64,000 bases of DNA from Pycnococcus provasolii. Its lineage: Eukaryota; Chlorophyta; Pseudoscourfieldiophyceae; Pseudoscourfieldiales. The notes under the pieces are model-generated. The model had not been told where the DNA came from. It made no database searches and worked only from the letters and a program-made list of their open reading frames with translations. This document shows, in pieces, positions 17,093 to 26,536 of this stretch. The stretch lies in the NCBI GenBank assembly GCA_049487715.1, contig CP150569.1, positions 1 to 64,000 on the forward strand, written 5' to 3'. The position numbers and the translations under genes were made by a program. Position 1 is the first letter of the stretch, and every line of letters starts with the position of its first letter.

Positions 17093-18181
17093 ATGGAGCT
17101 CGCGCCTCACCACAAGTTCGTCAACGCGCTCGCCTTCAACGCCGCGGGAAATAAACTCGCGTCGGCGAGCGATGACAACACCGTGCGCGTATGGAACGTC
17201 GACGACACGCTCGCGCAGTCGGGAAACGGGAGAACGGCGAACGCGGCGAGGCCAAACGCGCAGACGGAACTCAGGTGCACTTCAGACGCGCTCACAGTCA
17301 GGTGGGACCCCACGAACGCGAACGTGCTCGTCGCGGCAGGATCGGACAGGAACCTGCAAATATGGGACGTGCGGTCGAGAAACAGCGTGCATAGCGTCGG
17401 GACCGTCACGCTGCCCTCGAAGAAAAACGTCAACCTCGCGTATCACCCACGAGGGCACGAGATCGTCGTCAGCTCACTCGAGGATACGATCAGCGTCGTC
17501 GACTTGCGCGCGCAGAAAGTTCTAAGGTCGGAGACTATGCAGTACGAAGTCAACGAGCTTGCTTTCAACGAGGATGGCAGCGCACTCTTCGTCGCATCGG
17601 CTAACGGCGTGGACGTCATGGGAAAGTACCCGAGTCTCGAACGGACGTTCAACTTGAACATCGGGAAGTCGTACACCCTCTGCGCGTCGCCGGACGGCAA
17701 AACGGTCGCGGCGGGCACGTACGGGTCGACAGTTTCGCTGTTTGAAACGGAGGAGCTTGGATGCCGCCTCACGTTGATGCGTTACGACCAGTACGTCAAG
17801 GCGCTTAGCTTCTCGCACGACAGCAGGTATCTCGCGCTGTTCGAGGTTAACGGAAACGCCGTCGAAGTCACTGACGCCGCGACAGGCGCGTGCGTGAATA
17901 CTGTCGTCACTCCGTACGCAAGGAAAATTGGGGCGGTGGCGTGGTCTCCCGTGGCGCACATTCTTGCATACTCCTGCGGGGAGCATGTGTTTCTCAACAC
18001 GTCGCCGTTCACGCCGGTCGTTCTTCCTCAAACTACCCACGTTGCAGCACCGCCGATGTTTGACGGACGCGGGATGCCACCAACGACGATGATGCCGCCA
18101 ATGGGAAGTGCTGTGCATATGCCAGGCGTAATGCTACCCCAACAAGCCGCCAGCCGTGTTGCCATGCCCTACAGGCGGTGA
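17093..18181 (+). CDS. THOC3: THO complex subunit 3 (THOC3/TEX1) WD40 protein
   Basis: A 362-residue WD40 protein. THOC3/TEX1 is part of the THO/TREX complex that couples transcription to mRNA packaging and export. The order and spacing of repeats follow THOC3: HHKFVNALAFN at the start, NVNLAYHPRGHEIVVSSLED, the characteristic YEVNELAFNEDGSALFVAS, KALSFSHDSRYLALF and VAWSPVAHILAYSCGEH at the end. The last 50 residues are Pro/Met-rich. An in-frame ATG exists at 16910, but the extension is poorly conserved in character, so the start at 17093, directly before the first repeat, is preferred. It converges with the bS21 gene. Confidence 0.82.
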   Translation: MELAPHHKFVNALAFNAAGNKLASASDDNTVRVWNVDDTLAQSGNGRTANAARPNAQTELRCTSDALTVRWDPTNANVLVAAGSDRNLQIWDVRSRNSVHSVGTVTLPSKKNVNLAYHPRGHEIVVSSLEDTISVVDLRAQKVLRSETMQYEVNELAFNEDGSALFVASANGVDVMGKYPSLERTFNLNIGKSYTLCASPDGKTVAAGTYGSTVSLFETEELGCRLTLMRYDQYVKALSFSHDSRYLALFEVNGNAVEVTDAATGACVNTVVTPYARKIGAVAWSPVAHILAYSCGEHVFLNTSPFTPVVLPQTTHVAAPPMFDGRGMPPTTMMPPMGSAVHMPGVMLPQQAASRVAMPYRR

Positions 18182-18281
18182 GGGGACCAACAAACAACAA
18201 CCTGTACCTCCGAATTTATTTTATTTTAGTAACAGTATGTCAGTACACAATGAGCTTTTTTCTCTCTCTCTCGCTCGCTCT

Positions 18282-18779
18282 CTAGAAGCAGTTTTCCTTC
18301 TTGTAGTTGATCCACCCCATCATACGTCCAAACTTGCGCGTCATTTGCCTGTGCGTTTTCGTCTTCTCGTCGTTGAACCTCTTCTTGCACGGCCTGACGA
18401 ACTTCTGCCTGTCTCTGTTACTCTTCTGCAAGCCACTCGACAGGAACTTACGCTTCCACTGCCTGATCGCCTCCTCGACGTTCCCGTCTCTGACGTCAAT
18501 TTGAAAGTTGCTGACAGGAGCCGACGACGCTATGGACGCCGACTGCTGCTGTGAGAAGGTTGGCGCGCCGCATCGTCGGTCCACGGCCCATCCTGAGGTG
18601 GACGTCGCCAACTTCGTGGTGGTGACGCCGCCGCCGGTACCTTCGTGACGAGCCTGAGCGCGCGCCGCACAAGATGCGAACGAGGCTGCGGCACTTGCGT
18701 TTGTTCGGGAGGTTGCTAGCAAGCCGGCTTGTTTGACGCAGAGCGTTGAGGTGGCTAGGAGGTGCTTGGGGAGCGCCAT
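18282..18779 (-). CDS. Organellar ribosomal protein bS21
   Basis: A 165-residue protein. The first 85 or so residues are Ala/Ser/Thr/Arg-rich without acidic residues at the start, like a mitochondrial or plastid targeting sequence. The C-terminal 60 residues match bacterial S21: an N-terminal strand followed by NVEEAIRQWKRKFLSSGL and a basic helix ending near KTHRQMTRKFGRM. bS21 sits near the anti-Shine-Dalgarno region of the small subunit. The target organelle cannot be settled from sequence alone; mitochondrion is slightly favoured. Confidence 0.8.
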   Translation of the reverse strand: MALPKHLLATSTLCVKQAGLLATSRTNASAAASFASCAARAQARHEGTGGGVTTTKLATSTSGWAVDRRCGAPTFSQQQSASIASSAPVSNFQIDVRDGNVEEAIRQWKRKFLSSGLQKSNRDRQKFVRPCKKRFNDEKTKTHRQMTRKFGRMMGWINYKKENCF

Positions 18780-19319
18780 GGCCGTTGCCGTTGGGAAGTG
18801 TGGGCGAGGGGAGGGGAGGGGTTCCAGGAGGGAGGAGGGGGTCCTTCCTTAACTGTAATAAAGAGGGGGTCGAGGAAGAAGGGAGAGAAGGGCAGGGAAG
18901 CGTGAGCACTGAGCAAGAACGCAAGCACCCGTTGTACCCCAGGGTTTGGTTTAGGGGGACCCCGCGCATTCTTCGCCCTCTTCGCCCCCAACGCTACGCA
19001 AACGCAACGCTACGCAACGCACACAACAAGGCAGGACTGCGCAGCGCTCACAAGCGGGTACTGCACCCCCGGGACGTGCACCTCCCCTGCGCCTATCGTG
19101 GAGGAGGGGAGGGAGCAGAGCACTCCCATCCCATCCGTAGCGCCCAACAAACAAGCAACGACGACGACGCGCCTCGCGCGACTCACGCACATCACACGGT
19201 ACGCAGGCGTGTGCGCGCGAAAATACCTGCCGGAGAAACAAGGGCAACTCGGTCTGCGCGCGGGGGCGGCGGCGGAGGCGGCGGCGGCACGACCACACCC
19301 AGCAAGAACCCACACAAAC
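18780..19319. promoter_or_regulatory. Divergent promoter region bS21 / PTP
   Basis: The 540 bp hold GGAGGGGAGG-type purine tracts next to the bS21 start, a short tandem of ACGCAACGCTACGCAACGC around 18991-19020, and no recognisable gene. The open frame here continues into the phosphatase but has no ATG. Confidence 0.45.
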
Positions 19320-20414
19320 ATGGCGGCAACACCGCCGGCGGCGTCCGCGGCGACGGCAGACGCGCACGCAACGCTTCGCAGATTTCTCGCGCAGTTCCAA
19401 AAGGAGCTCGACGACGAGGAGAGACTGGAAAGCGAGTTTGACGACGCGTTCGTCTGGGAAACGTCCAGCTCCAACTACAGCTGCGCAACCGCGCAGGATG
19501 CGCAGAACGTTCAGCTGAACAGGTACGCGAACGTCCTGCCGTACGACCACGCGCTCGTTCCCGTCGCTCCGCCAAACTCGAGCAGAGAGTACATCAACGC
19601 GAGCTGGCTCACGAGCACGCGCGATGACGCCGCCGCATGGAGGTACATATGCACGCAAGGGCCGCTACCTCACACCTCGGGAACTTTCTGGCGCATGGTG
19701 TATGCGCAAAGACCCGTGGCGATCGCCATGCTGACGGGCTTCGTGGAGAAGCGCATTCAGAAGTGCCACGAGTACTTCCCCGCCACGCTTGAGGATGAAT
19801 TGTACACAGACGACGACGGCCACCTCGCAAAGTTGAGAATCGCGTGCGAGAGGGTGGAAACGCTCGTGCCAGGCTTGGAAGAGCGTAACATCGTCGTCGA
19901 GAGCCTAGACCCGGGAGGAGAGACGATTCGTGTCTCGCACTTCCACTACACAGAATGGCCAGACCACGGAACGCCAGGTTCCACGCACGTGCTGCGCCTT
20001 CTCATCCACCGCATGCGAAAGCTGCAGGAGCTGCGTGCAGCGGATGTTGCTGGCTCCGCCGCAGCGACGACGACGACGTCCCCTGCTGGCGCTGGAGCGG
20101 GCCATGATTCCCAGTCTGCATCCGCCGGATCGGAAGCGCCTTTGGTGGTGCATTGCAGCGCAGGCGTGGGTCGCACGGGCGTGTTCTGCGCTTGCGACGT
20201 TCTCATTCGGCGCATCGACGCCATACTGAAGCACCCTCATAAATTTGACGGCAATGCTTTTGCAGCGAAGTTCCTGAATATTCCCAGCTTGATCAAGTTT
20301 TTCCGTACGCAGCGCGTCGGGATGGTTCAAACGAGGGAGCAATACGTGTTCTGCTTCCGTTTGTTGGCGGAGGAGCTTCAGCTGCGTGTTGAGATGAGCA
20401 AAGGCTCGGATTAA
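19320..20414 (+). CDS. Classical protein tyrosine phosphatase
   Basis: A 364-residue soluble protein consisting of one classical PTP catalytic domain. The pTyr recognition region NRYANVLPYDH with YINAS is present, as is the WPD loop TEWPDHGTP (general acid Asp215), the P-loop HCSAGVGRTG (nucleophile Cys279, Arg285) and the Q-loop QTREQY. All catalytic residues are intact. A low-complexity insertion of Ala, Thr and Gly (about residues 240-265) separates the WPD loop from the P-loop. The start at 19320 is the only ATG before the domain. There is no SH2, membrane or other accessory domain, so the substrate is unknown. Confidence 0.92.
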   Translation: MAATPPAASAATADAHATLRRFLAQFQKELDDEERLESEFDDAFVWETSSSNYSCATAQDAQNVQLNRYANVLPYDHALVPVAPPNSSREYINASWLTSTRDDAAAWRYICTQGPLPHTSGTFWRMVYAQRPVAIAMLTGFVEKRIQKCHEYFPATLEDELYTDDDGHLAKLRIACERVETLVPGLEERNIVVESLDPGGETIRVSHFHYTEWPDHGTPGSTHVLRLLIHRMRKLQELRAADVAGSAAATTTTSPAGAGAGHDSQSASAGSEAPLVVHCSAGVGRTGVFCACDVLIRRIDAILKHPHKFDGNAFAAKFLNIPSLIKFFRTQRVGMVQTREQYVFCFRLLAEELQLRVEMSKGSD

Positions 20415-20759
20415 GAGGGTTCTCCGCGCGTCTTCGTTCGGGACTATACAACGTGTAACTACCTTAACAGAAGTGAAAAGAAGTTTCTTTCTTTCATTTC
20501 GTGAGTCTCAGGGGTGGCGACGCACTGTAAAGGTTTACGGTAGCGCTATGGATCGTGGATAACGACTAGCTGGTGAGTGTGGTGGTGGAGTTGTCCCGCC
20601 ATCCCCGAACAACCTTAGGGTGATTGTTTTCTCCAACCCCTGTTTTTCCCCTCCCGCTTTCCGCCCACATTGAGCCCAGCCCCCGTCGCCAGCCCGCAGT
20701 CCTGTGCAGTGCTTCTCCCCATTTCGAAAGGTTCACAAAGCAGGTTCGCGCACGCGCCC
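20415..20759. other. Intergenic region between PTP and SUMO protease
   Basis: The 345 bp contain the palindromic word GTAAAGGTTTAC at 20527-20538, which recurs at 29951-29962. No gene is seen. Confidence 0.4.
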
Positions 20760-22415
20760 ATGGCGACCTGGTTCGACCGCGTGCGCGTGTCGTTGTTCGG
20801 GAGTACCAGCAGGAGTAACGGCACGCACGTCGGTGGCGAAGGCACGCGCGAATCGCCTCTGAACGTCGCGGACTCGCCGTCACCTTCACCACAGGAGGTC
20901 GGCGCAGACGCCGTGGGGGAGGTGCGCGGTGCGGACGACTCGTACAGGCAATCGTTGGGCAAGAGGCGCCTGCTTTTTGACGAGGCGACGACGACGGCGG
21001 TGGTGGCGACAACAGACAGAGCACTCTCAGGTACCAGGCTGGACTTTGCGCCGTCGACGCGAAGGTGTCCCCCTCGAACGGCGGTGGACGTCGACGTGTA
21101 CAAACGACTCAAGCTGGTAAGCGACATCGAAAGGAACAGAAGAGAGCGGGCTATAGACTCTGGGAGACCCCTTCTGGCGCCGAGGTGGGCGACGTCACGC
21201 ACGCCTGCACCAACCACAATCACGCCGGCAGCGACGACAGCAGCTGCAACAACGCCGTACTCGTACTACAACGACTTCGCGAGCTACGTCATGGACGACA
21301 ACAACAACAGCAGCAGACACAGGCAGCAGCAGCAGCAGCCAACTACGTGGACACCATTAGCGGGACCATCGGAGGCTGAGCTGTCGGCTGGCGAGAGTGA
21401 ACGGAAGCTGAACGAGACGAACGCGCGCATCAACGCAATCCTCGAGCGGCTGCAGAATGTCTCCTTGCACCGCCAAGAGGTGGACGCAAAAGCCACGGTG
21501 CGTTCGCGCGACGAGGAGATTAAGCTGACGCAGGAGCGCGTGGCGGCTCTGACGCGTGAGCGCATGGCTGGGACTGGCGTGCCGCCCACGCCCTCGCTGT
21601 CTGAGGAAAAGGAGGAGCAGACGGAGCTGGAGGACGAGATTCTGCGTGACTTCGAGCACCAGGATGACGTCGCCCGCGAGCGCTACCTGGACGCGATCAA
21701 CGCCAACAATGGGGGGGAGATTATGTGCTCTCACGAACGCGACCGCCTTGACTTGACGCGGCGCGACCTATCGACGCTACACAAGCAGGGGTGGCTGAAC
21801 GACGAGGTGATCAACTGCTACGTCGCTCTCCTGCAGGATCGCGATCTCGCCTGGCGCCGTGACGGTGACCCCGGTGGTCGAAGAAGACCTCGGTGCCACT
21901 TCTTCAATACGTTTTTCTACAACAAGCTCTTTCAGGACAGTCACAAGTACACGTACCTTGAGCGGTGGACGCGCGCGAAGAAGCTCGCGAAGGTGCACGG
22001 TGGCAAGACGTTGTTCGACAGCTGCGACAAGATCATCGCGCCAATTCACAAGGGCAACCACTGGTGCTGCGCGGTGATCGACCTCGAGGCGCAAGCGTTC
22101 GTGTACTACGACAGCTTCAAGAGCGAGGACCACGACTGTCTGGAGGCGATGAAGCAGTTCGCGATCGACGAGGCGAGGACGCGCGAGAACACGCACATCA
22201 GCGACGTCGAGAGCTGGCCCGTCCTCTTCCCTCAGGACATTCCGGAGCAGCGAAATGGATGGGATTGCGGTGTGTTCGCCGCGACATACGCTGAGGTGGA
22301 GAGCCGCTGCATGGGTCGGCCGAAGCACTTCGGTTTCGATCAGCGGGATATGCCCGACTTGAGAGTGCGGATGTGCGTCGAGCTGCTCGACCAAAAAGTA
22401 GGATATGTCGGCTAA
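20760..22415 (+). CDS. ULP1/SENP-family SUMO protease
   Basis: A 551-residue cysteine protease of family C48. The N-terminal 300 residues are low-complexity (Thr-, Asn- and Gln-rich) with a coiled-coil segment at about 210-290. The C-terminal 200 residues are the ULP domain: WLNDEVINCYVALLQDRD at its start, then catalytic His434 (GNHWCCAVIDLE), Asp451 (YYDSF), Gln497 and Cys503 (RNGWDCGVF). It should mature SUMO precursors and remove SUMO from targets, probably at the nucleus. The first in-frame ATG is at 20760. Confidence 0.93.
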   Translation: MATWFDRVRVSLFGSTSRSNGTHVGGEGTRESPLNVADSPSPSPQEVGADAVGEVRGADDSYRQSLGKRRLLFDEATTTAVVATTDRALSGTRLDFAPSTRRCPPRTAVDVDVYKRLKLVSDIERNRRERAIDSGRPLLAPRWATSRTPAPTTITPAATTAAATTPYSYYNDFASYVMDDNNNSSRHRQQQQQPTTWTPLAGPSEAELSAGESERKLNETNARINAILERLQNVSLHRQEVDAKATVRSRDEEIKLTQERVAALTRERMAGTGVPPTPSLSEEKEEQTELEDEILRDFEHQDDVARERYLDAINANNGGEIMCSHERDRLDLTRRDLSTLHKQGWLNDEVINCYVALLQDRDLAWRRDGDPGGRRRPRCHFFNTFFYNKLFQDSHKYTYLERWTRAKKLAKVHGGKTLFDSCDKIIAPIHKGNHWCCAVIDLEAQAFVYYDSFKSEDHDCLEAMKQFAIDEARTRENTHISDVESWPVLFPQDIPEQRNGWDCGVFAATYAEVESRCMGRPKHFGFDQRDMPDLRVRMCVELLDQKVGYVG

Positions 22416-23098
22416 AGGAGCCCTGTGATTGTAAAGCGTTGCGTCTTAAACGTGTTTTTACTTAAGTCCTTCTAAAAAATGTCGCATGCACTTAGTACTT
22501 ATATCTATGAGATCGACTTTCTCGTGACAACACTTCGGCCGGCATGAGACACAATACCAACTACTTGCAAGACACGCAAGAGTGATGATAACCCGTTCAA
22601 GTACGTCTCCCCACCCACCAGCCAAGATTTGCGCCTGTGTTGCTCAATCAATAATGAATGGGCAGGCGTGATGGAGGAATGAGAAAATCAAGATTTCAAG
22701 AGGAGCTTCCGTGGTGTGCTCCATGAGGGAGAAAGTCGCCGTCAAAGACTACCGCATCGAAAGATGGCCGATGGGCGATTTGCATCGTGGAAGGGAAGTG
22801 CGGCCGAACCGCTCGCTCCATCTCGCGGCGCGTGCGTCTCGGCCCCGCCGCCGAGAATAGAAAAAAAAAGCTCACAACCCCGACTGAAAAGGGCCCCAGA
22901 TCACCAAAACGCGTAAACGGGTCGCTTTTTTAGTTGGTGTTCCCTCGGAGTGTTCACTCTGCAGTCTGCACCTTGCAAACGCGACGGCAATCAGCCCGTG
23001 GCGCGCGCATCCTCGCCTCGTGCGTGTGTGCGTGTGTGTGCACCTCAGCACCTCAGAAGCAGCTCAGAAGCGTCTTTCAGTAGTGCTGCTTTCGAACG
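22416..23098. other. Intergenic region, 683 bp
   Basis: No gene-like frame or RNA motif is seen. It contains a GTGTGTGCGTGTGTGTGC run at 23024-23041 in the presumed 5' leader of the following gene and a one-mismatch copy of the AACCCCGAA word (AACCCCGAC, near 22876). Confidence 0.45.
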
Positions 23099-25114
23099 AT
23101 GCTGTCACTCGCACCAGGCATGTCCAAGCTCAAGCGCTCGTCGCAGGCACTCAGCCAGCTCGACTTCCCACACCACGACGCGCTCTCCACCTTCGCAGGC
23201 TCCACACACCCGAGAGACCCGCAGCGCTCGGAAGCGGCACTGGGCGTCGACTCGTACGACAACCACATCAACAGCGAGCTGCGCGTCAACCCTCCACGCG
23301 TCACGGTGGAAAACCAGGCGACAGGAGAGCCGTGGACCGTCGTCACCGTCGACAGCGCAAATCGCCCTGGAATCCTCGTCGAGGTGGTGCAAAACTTCAC
23401 GGAGATGAATCTCGTCGTCAGGAAGGCGTGGATCTCCAGCGACGGCGGCTGGTTCGTTGACGTCTTCCACGTCTCCACCGCCGACGGCACGCCGGTGCTT
23501 GATCCCGACACGCTCGACCGAATCAGGCATATGCTCAACTGGGACAACTCAGAGTACCTCTCGCCGGAGAGAGGGTCGTCCGCTGCCGCTGCCGCCGCGG
23601 CGGCGGCTGCAGTAGCTGCTCACGCTGCAGCAGCTGCAACCGTGCCGATGGACTCCGCCGCCCTTGCCGCCGCGCCGAAAAGTCCTCTCGGCAACTCCTC
23701 GGAGGATGACGAGGGCGAGCTCCTCACAGTCTTCGAGCTCGGCGGGCCGGACAGGCCTGGCCTCCTGTTGGAGGTGGTGACCCTCTTGGAGCACCGAGGC
23801 CTCGTCATCGTCTCGTCGCAGCTTTGGACGCACACCGGTCGCGTCGCACTCGTCATCGCGTGCCGCGACAAGGGTCGACAAGGGATGGCGCTGCACGCAA
23901 GCCTGAACGAAATACTCGGCCAGTACGGCGCAGGCGACGGTTCGACGGGCGTGGCGTTCATCAACGCGAACGTGACGAGCGAGGAGCTGCACACGGAGAG
24001 AAGGCTTCACGCGCTCATGCTGCAGGTGCGCGACCTTGAGGATGCGCAGGAAATGCGCAGTTCGTCGACGCACACGACCCCTCGGGACGCCACGATGAGC
24101 GCGCGCGGCTCTGAGGATCGCCTCGACGCCCTCGTTGCACAGGCTTGGCCGAGCTGCGTGCGCCGATGGGATGAGAGTGGTGCAGGTGCGGCACGAAGCG
24201 CGCCGTTAGCAGCGTCGCCGGGAATTGGACATAATTTGTCCAATCTATCTGGCGGTGGTGTTGTGATGTCGTCTTCGTACCCCGATACGCTCGAAGCGGC
24301 AGCATCACAGACGTCGCAGCAGCAGAAAAAGCAATCGTCGTCGCGCCGCGCCGCTCCCACAGCAAATCACAACGCCGCGGACATCAACAAGACGGCACAA
24401 CTTTCATCATCATCGCCCACGTCCACCAACGCCGCCGACTTCTCCGCACCCACCACACCATCCAAGCCTGGCTCGGACGTGTCGCAGGACGAGGAAGTTG
24501 CCGTCACGACGTCCACCGCCGGACGCAGCTACACGCACATTTACGTGCGCTGCCCCGACCGCGCCAAGCTTCTCTTCGATACCGTTTGTACTTTAGCCGA
24601 CCTGCAGTACTCCGTGTACCACGCAACCATCGACTCCGCCGCGGGAATGGCGTACCAGGAGTACTACGTCCTGAATTCCATCACCAACGCACCCATCACA
24701 GATCGCGTGGAGAAACGCCTTGTGGAGAGAACGATGCGCGCTGCCATCGCGAGAAGAAGTACGAAGGGTATTCGTGTTGCCGCTGATATGGGAACTATGC
24801 AACTCAGCACGCTCATGATCAACGTCTCGCTTCTTGTGAAAAGTGCGGGGCTGAACGTCACAAAAGCTGACGTGGCGATGAACCACTACATGACTGGCAT
24901 GGTATTCCACGTGCTTCGATCCGACGGAAGTGTCCCAACACGTGAGGAGGTGGAGGAGTGCATGCTCCAGATGCCCGCTCACACCGTGGTTGGCGAGGTG
25001 GAGGCTTCGCCCAATGAAATCTCACACGCGTTTGGTGCGCAGGCGGAGACGATGGAGCGCATGGTACGTCAGCTATCGCTCAACTGGGCCGGTGGTCCGG
25101 TGGAAGCGCAATAA
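23099..25114 (+). CDS. ACR-type protein with four ACT domains
   Basis: A 671-residue protein with four ACT domains at about residues 78-145, 205-275, 478-540 and 565-635. Examples are TVVTVDSANRPGILVEVVQN, GPDRPGLLLEVVTLLEHRG and YVRCPDRAKLLFDTVCTLAD. ACT domains bind small molecules, usually amino acids. Plant ACR proteins carry four and are thought to be sensors; bacterial GlnD uses the same domain type. No enzyme domain is present. Poly-Ala (about 160-185) and Ser/Gln-rich linkers separate the domains. The last two domains are more divergent. The similarity to plant ACRs supports a plastid-bearing lineage but is not proof of it. Confidence 0.85.
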   Translation: MLSLAPGMSKLKRSSQALSQLDFPHHDALSTFAGSTHPRDPQRSEAALGVDSYDNHINSELRVNPPRVTVENQATGEPWTVVTVDSANRPGILVEVVQNFTEMNLVVRKAWISSDGGWFVDVFHVSTADGTPVLDPDTLDRIRHMLNWDNSEYLSPERGSSAAAAAAAAAAVAAHAAAAATVPMDSAALAAAPKSPLGNSSEDDEGELLTVFELGGPDRPGLLLEVVTLLEHRGLVIVSSQLWTHTGRVALVIACRDKGRQGMALHASLNEILGQYGAGDGSTGVAFINANVTSEELHTERRLHALMLQVRDLEDAQEMRSSSTHTTPRDATMSARGSEDRLDALVAQAWPSCVRRWDESGAGAARSAPLAASPGIGHNLSNLSGGGVVMSSSYPDTLEAAASQTSQQQKKQSSSRRAAPTANHNAADINKTAQLSSSSPTSTNAADFSAPTTPSKPGSDVSQDEEVAVTTSTAGRSYTHIYVRCPDRAKLLFDTVCTLADLQYSVYHATIDSAAGMAYQEYYVLNSITNAPITDRVEKRLVERTMRAAIARRSTKGIRVAADMGTMQLSTLMINVSLLVKSAGLNVTKADVAMNHYMTGMVFHVLRSDGSVPTREEVEECMLQMPAHTVVGEVEASPNEISHAFGAQAETMERMVRQLSLNWAGGPVEAQ

Positions 25115-25271
25115 AAATAATAGTAAAATAGTTAACGAATGTTTCTTTTTTGGTTGAGTGCATGGCAAGAGATTTTTGTAAATGCTGTAAACAAACGACA
25201 AAATCTCTTTCCAAGTTAAATTTCGTTTTATTTTTGAACAAATTCGCTTTACATTTTACACGTATCGTTAG

Positions 25272-26405
25272 CTAATCGCATTGAGGTACCAGAAGAAGTT
25301 TCGTCCCCCGGGGTGGCGACGCCATTCCCTCGCGTACGCTCTCCGCACAAAGGGGTCGTCGAACGACCGCGCCTGCGACGAGGTGGCCTTCGCGGTGAAG
25401 ATGAACGAGATCGTCAACCATCGCCTGCACTTCGCTGAAGTTCGCCTCCTTGTACCATCTCGTCATCCAAAAGCCGCGCACGCTCACGTCACGGAAAATC
25501 AGAGATCCCGCGCCCACAGTCACAGGCTTGCGACTCATACCTCCGTAGACGACGTGCGTTCCACTATCCGCTAAGATCGCGATCGCCTCTCTTGCAGCAT
25601 CTCCGCCGACGCCATCGACGCAGAGAACAGCGGGTGGGTAACTCGACGCTCGCCTCGCGTCCCTGAGACTTCCCGAAGGCACAACTGTGCACATATCCGT
25701 TCCGCCGCCAAGCTCGGTAAGTTCCTGCTGAAGTTCTTTCCAATCTTCGCGATCATCGCGCGCGGTCCCGAACGTGCGTATTCCCCACGCACTGCACAGC
25801 TGTAGCGTCGCACGCCCGACGTGGCTGTTGGCACCCGTGACGACGACGCTTCCCTTGTACCTCTCGCATGTTTCGAGGAAGTACTTACGCAGCATGGTAT
25901 GCGCCGTTGCGAACGTCACCTTCAGCGTGGCGCCAAATGCGACGTCCGTCTCGGGGTGAACTTTGACGAGCGCGCCCTGACTCGCGAATGTGCCGTGCGT
26001 TCTCCACGTTCCGTGCGTGCTGTTAATCGCAATCGCCTTGTCCCCGACGCTCCACCCTCGCGTCGCATTTGTCACTTTCGTGATTTCGAACAAGCCTTCG
26101 AGTCCGCCGACCGCGGGCGGCGTGGGTGCAGATGGATACTTTCCCTGCACGGCATTGACGTCCGCAGGATTCACGGGCGCGGCCAGCAGGCGCGCGTGCA
26201 CAACATCGTCCGTCATCATCTCGTGGATAGGTTCTTGGGTGTCCTCCAAGTTGCCCGACGCGTCGTAGACGACACAATTGGCACACGTGCCCATTGTGCG
26301 TGCGTGGTGTATGGCGGCATCTGTACGCGTGAACCGCCACCACGCCAGTGACAGTGCTGCTATGCGCCGGCGCATGTGAGGCGCTCGAATGTGTGTCGTC
26401 GTCAT
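25272..26405 (-). CDS. MECR: Mitochondrial trans-2-enoyl-CoA/ACP reductase (MECR/ETR1)
   Basis: A 377-residue medium-chain dehydrogenase/reductase. MECR performs the last, NADPH-dependent step of mitochondrial type II fatty acid synthesis, which supplies octanoyl groups for lipoic acid. Family hallmarks are AAPVNPADVNAVQGKYP, VGGLEGLFEI, the nucleotide-binding VVTGANSHVGRATLQLC and GFWMTRWYKE. The N-terminus (RRRIAALSLAWWRF) looks like a mitochondrial presequence. No zinc-binding cysteines are expected or seen. The gene diverges from SFR2 with 131 bp between start codons. Confidence 0.92.
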   Translation of the reverse strand: MTTTHIRAPHMRRRIAALSLAWWRFTRTDAAIHHARTMGTCANCVVYDASGNLEDTQEPIHEMMTDDVVHARLLAAPVNPADVNAVQGKYPSAPTPPAVGGLEGLFEITKVTNATRGWSVGDKAIAINSTHGTWRTHGTFASQGALVKVHPETDVAFGATLKVTFATAHTMLRKYFLETCERYKGSVVVTGANSHVGRATLQLCSAWGIRTFGTARDDREDWKELQQELTELGGGTDMCTVVPSGSLRDARRASSYPPAVLCVDGVGGDAAREAIAILADSGTHVVYGGMSRKPVTVGAGSLIFRDVSVRGFWMTRWYKEANFSEVQAMVDDLVHLHREGHLVAGAVVRRPLCAESVREGMASPPRGTKLLLVPQCD

Positions 26406-26536
26406 CGCGCCCCAGAAGTGCCAGCCTGCCCCAAAGCGGACCGTTTTTCCCTTCCCCTATTAGTCTATTCTCTCGCTATCTTTCCCCCTTTCATTTCCTT
26501 TCCCCCTGGAGCTCGCATGCGCTGAGGCTGATCGCG

